Of a DNA stretch of 64,000 nucleotides, positions 62,021-64,000 are shown one piece after another (the stretch's first letter is position 1; every line of letters begins with the position of its first letter). A program made the translations under genes and the position numbers. Below the pieces are notes generated by a model. That model did no database searches. It saw only the letters and a list, made by a program, of their open reading frames with translations, and had not been told where the DNA came from. The DNA is from Diaminobutyricimonas aerilata (GTDB taxonomy: Bacteria > Actinomycetota > Actinomycetes > Actinomycetales > Microbacteriaceae). The stretch covers positions 620,001 to 684,000 of the forward strand of contig NZ_PGFF01000001.1 of NCBI RefSeq assembly GCF_002797715.1, given 5' to 3'.

Positions 62021-63172
62021 GTGGCGTTGTGGGATGACCTGACCGGCCAGGCGGAGGCGATCGAGGTGTTCCGCGCGGCCGCGGCCGTGGCCCCCGGATC
62101 CGGCTCGGCGATGGCGCACTCCTGGCTCATCACCGGCCCGCCGGGGTCGGGACGGTCGAACCTCGCCTACGCCTTCGCGACGGCCCTGCTCGGACACGGC
62201 GACGACGACACGGCGACAGCGACCCAGGTCACGGCGCGCAGTCATCCGGATCTCGCGGTGCTCAGCACCGAACGCGTCGTGATCACGATCGAGGAGGTGC
62301 GTCGACTCGTCGCGAGCTCGCAGTACTCGCCCTCGGTCGGCCGCTACCGCGTCATGGTGATCGAAGACGCCGACCGGATGAGCGAACGTACCTCGAACGT
62401 GCTGCTGAAGGCACTCGAGGAACCGCCGCCGCGCACCGTGTGGATCCTGTGCGCGCCGAGCGAGGCCGACCTCATCCCCACGATCCGCTCCCGCGTGCGC
62501 AGCGTGCGACTGCGCGTTCCGAGCGTCGCCGAGGTCGCCGCCCTCATCCGGCGCCGCGACGGCGTGGACGAGGCGACCGCCGAACGCGCCGCCCGCGAGG
62601 CGCAGTCGCACATCGGCATGGCGCACCGGCTCGCGACCAACGCCGACGCGCGGCAGCGGCGGGAGCGTACGCTGCAGCTCGCTCTGGGCATCCGGTCCGT
62701 CTCCGACGCGGTCAATGCCGCGTCGACGCTGCTCGAGGTCGCGACGGAGGACGCCCGCGCGATCACCGAGGAGCGGGACGCCGAGGAGCGCGCGAGCGCC
62801 CTGCACTCACTCGGCGTCGAGCCCGGCGGCACCGTGCCCGCCGCGCTGCGCAGCCAGCTCAAGAACCTCGAAGAGGACCAGAAGCGGCGCGCGACCCGCA
62901 GCCTGCGCGACGGGCTCGACCGCATCGCCGTCGACCTGCTGTCGTTGTACCGCGACGTGCTGCTGCTGCAGCTCGGCGTCGAATCCGAACTCGTCAACGC
63001 GAGCATCCGGCACGACCTCGAAGCGGCCGCCGCCGCCGCGACGCCCGCGGAGACGCTCGCGACCATGGACGCCATCCAGGAGGCGCGCGAGCGCATCGAG
63101 GTCAACGTCGCCCCCGCCCTGGCCCTCGAGGCGATGCTCATCAGCGCCGTGCGGCGCGGGGCGCGTCGATGA
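62021..63172 (+). CDS. holB: DNA polymerase III subunit delta'
   Basis: A 383-residue clamp-loader subunit. The P-loop is altered (GPPGSGRSN, Arg for Lys), as usual for delta', so it probably does not hydrolyse ATP. SSQYSPSVGRYRVMVIEDADRMSERTSNVLLKALEEPPP and IRSRVRSVRLR are typical. The zinc-binding cysteines found in many delta' proteins are missing; the region reads HGDDDTATATQVTARSHPDL. It acts with DnaX (32277) in sliding-clamp loading. The next gene overlaps it (ATGA). Confidence 0.92.
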   Translation: MALWDDLTGQAEAIEVFRAAAAVAPGSGSAMAHSWLITGPPGSGRSNLAYAFATALLGHGDDDTATATQVTARSHPDLAVLSTERVVITIEEVRRLVASSQYSPSVGRYRVMVIEDADRMSERTSNVLLKALEEPPPRTVWILCAPSEADLIPTIRSRVRSVRLRVPSVAEVAALIRRRDGVDEATAERAAREAQSHIGMAHRLATNADARQRRERTLQLALGIRSVSDAVNAASTLLEVATEDARAITEERDAEERASALHSLGVEPGGTVPAALRSQLKNLEEDQKRRATRSLRDGLDRIAVDLLSLYRDVLLLQLGVESELVNASIRHDLEAAAAAATPAETLATMDAIQEARERIEVNVAPALALEAMLISAVRRGARR

Positions 63173-64000
63173 GGGCGCGGCTCGCCCTCGTCCTCGCCGT
63201 GCTCGTGCTCGCGGTCGGCGGATGCGCGGCGCTCGACCCCAACCCGCGGTCGGTGTCGACTCCCGCGCCCGCCGACGTGCCGGCCGAGCTCGAGCCGTTC
63301 TACACGCAAGTGCTCGAGTGGGAGCCCTGCGGCAGCGGATTCCAGTGCTCCAACGCCGAGGTGCCGCTCGATTGGGCGGACCCGGCCGGCGACCGCATCG
63401 ACCTCGCGCTGTTGCGCCGTCCGGCGCAGAACGGCGACCCGCAGGGGTCGCTGCTCGTCAATCCGGGCGGCCCCGGCGCCTCGGGAGTCGACTTCGTGCG
63501 GGACAGCGCCGACTACGCCACCGGTCGCCCGTTGCAGGAGGCGTTCGACATCGTCGGGTTCGACCCGCGCGGGGTCGGCCGATCGACGCCCGTCGAGTGC
63601 GCCGACGAGCCGGAGGATCTCGACGAGTACCTCTTCGCCGTCCCGGATGCGGAGCCGGGCACGCCCGATTGGTACGCGGAGTCCGACGAGCTCTCCGCGG
63701 ACTTCGGCGCCGATTGCGCCCGGTACACCGGTGACCTGCTCGCCCACGTCGACACCACGAGCGCCGCGCGGGATCTGGATGTGCTGCGTGCGGTGCTCGG
63801 CGACGAGAAACTCAACTACCTCGGCTACTCCTACGGCACCTCGCTCGGTGCCCGCTACCTCGAGCTGTTCCCGGAGCGCGCCGGGCGCCTCGTGCTCGAC
63901 GGTGCGCTCGACCCGGCCGCGTCGCTCGTCGAGGTGACCGCGAGTCAGGCGGAGGGGTTCGAGGGGGCGCTGCGCGCCTGGCTCGAGACGTGCGTCGACG
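63169..64000 (+). CDS. Secreted alpha/beta hydrolase, tripeptidyl aminopeptidase-like (3' end outside window)
   Basis: The first 277 residues are present. The signal peptide ends in a lipobox (AVGGC). The fold starts with SLLVNPGGPGASGVDF (oxyanion region), FDIVGFDPRGVGRST, and the nucleophile elbow LGYSYGTSLG. These match the SlpD/SlpE/TAP group of actinobacterial exported proteases or esterases; the His and Asp of the triad lie beyond the window. The ATG overlaps the holB stop. Confidence 0.88.
   Translation, partial: MRARLALVLAVLVLAVGGCAALDPNPRSVSTPAPADVPAELEPFYTQVLEWEPCGSGFQCSNAEVPLDWADPAGDRIDLALLRRPAQNGDPQGSLLVNPGGPGASGVDFVRDSADYATGRPLQEAFDIVGFDPRGVGRSTPVECADEPEDLDEYLFAVPDAEPGTPDWYAESDELSADFGADCARYTGDLLAHVDTTSAARDLDVLRAVLGDEKLNYLGYSYGTSLGARYLELFPERAGRLVLDGALDPAASLVEVTASQAEGFEGALRAWLETCVD

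Overview
The window is chromosomal DNA from a high-GC actinobacterium, most likely a member of the Microbacteriaceae. This rests on the very GC-rich codon use, an actinobacterial-type SOS box, a 6C-type small RNA beside a Tad pilus locus, aldose-1-type sugar ABC systems without their own ATPase, many starts placed 6-7 nt after a -10 hexamer (leaderless transcripts), and short TCGA-rich palindromic repeats of the kind common in that family. No prophage, transposase or CRISPR array was seen.

Layout. 1-14222: end of a sortase-anchored surface protein, then two adjacent sugar-uptake operons. Each has a ROK-family regulator, a lipoprotein binding protein, two permeases and a glycosidase (GH3; GH31 alpha-xylosidase YicI type). 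Both operons share a 22-bp operator-like sequence (TTTGTTGC-N9-CAAAT) over the promoter. Together they look like a locus for xylose-containing oligosaccharides such as xyloglucan fragments. 14502-22845: a drug-efflux MFS, an ArsR/SRPBCC pair with a perfect operator palindrome, two NAD-dependent enzymes, and a tightly coupled four-gene unit: a three-repeat acidic peptide, a JmjC/cupin oxygenase, a sucrase/ferredoxin-like protein and a GNAT enzyme. That unit is the best candidate here for an undescribed peptide-modification system.

22891-41735: tRNA-Ser, pta-ackA, SRP RNA, a 1663-residue TIG-repeat surface protein lying between ffs and dnaX, then dnaX-recR-lysC-asd, a MerR/membrane-protein divergent pair, a GDSL lipoprotein preceded by a coupled 15-codon leader, TauE/SafE and mqo. 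41854-48781: an ABC-F ribosome-protection gene behind an apparent translational attenuator, a LexA-box radical SAM gene, a two-component system with an additional kinase-like membrane protein and a downstream thymidine kinase, and tRNA-Pro.

48865-64000: metallophosphoesterase, class A PBP with PASTA domains, DUF4177-like and RidA proteins, acs, 6C RNA, Tad pilus genes, topA, tmk, holB and the start of a secreted alpha/beta hydrolase. This order resembles the mycobacterial Rv3644c-Rv3683 region. Functions are assigned by recognising families by eye; no database search was possible.
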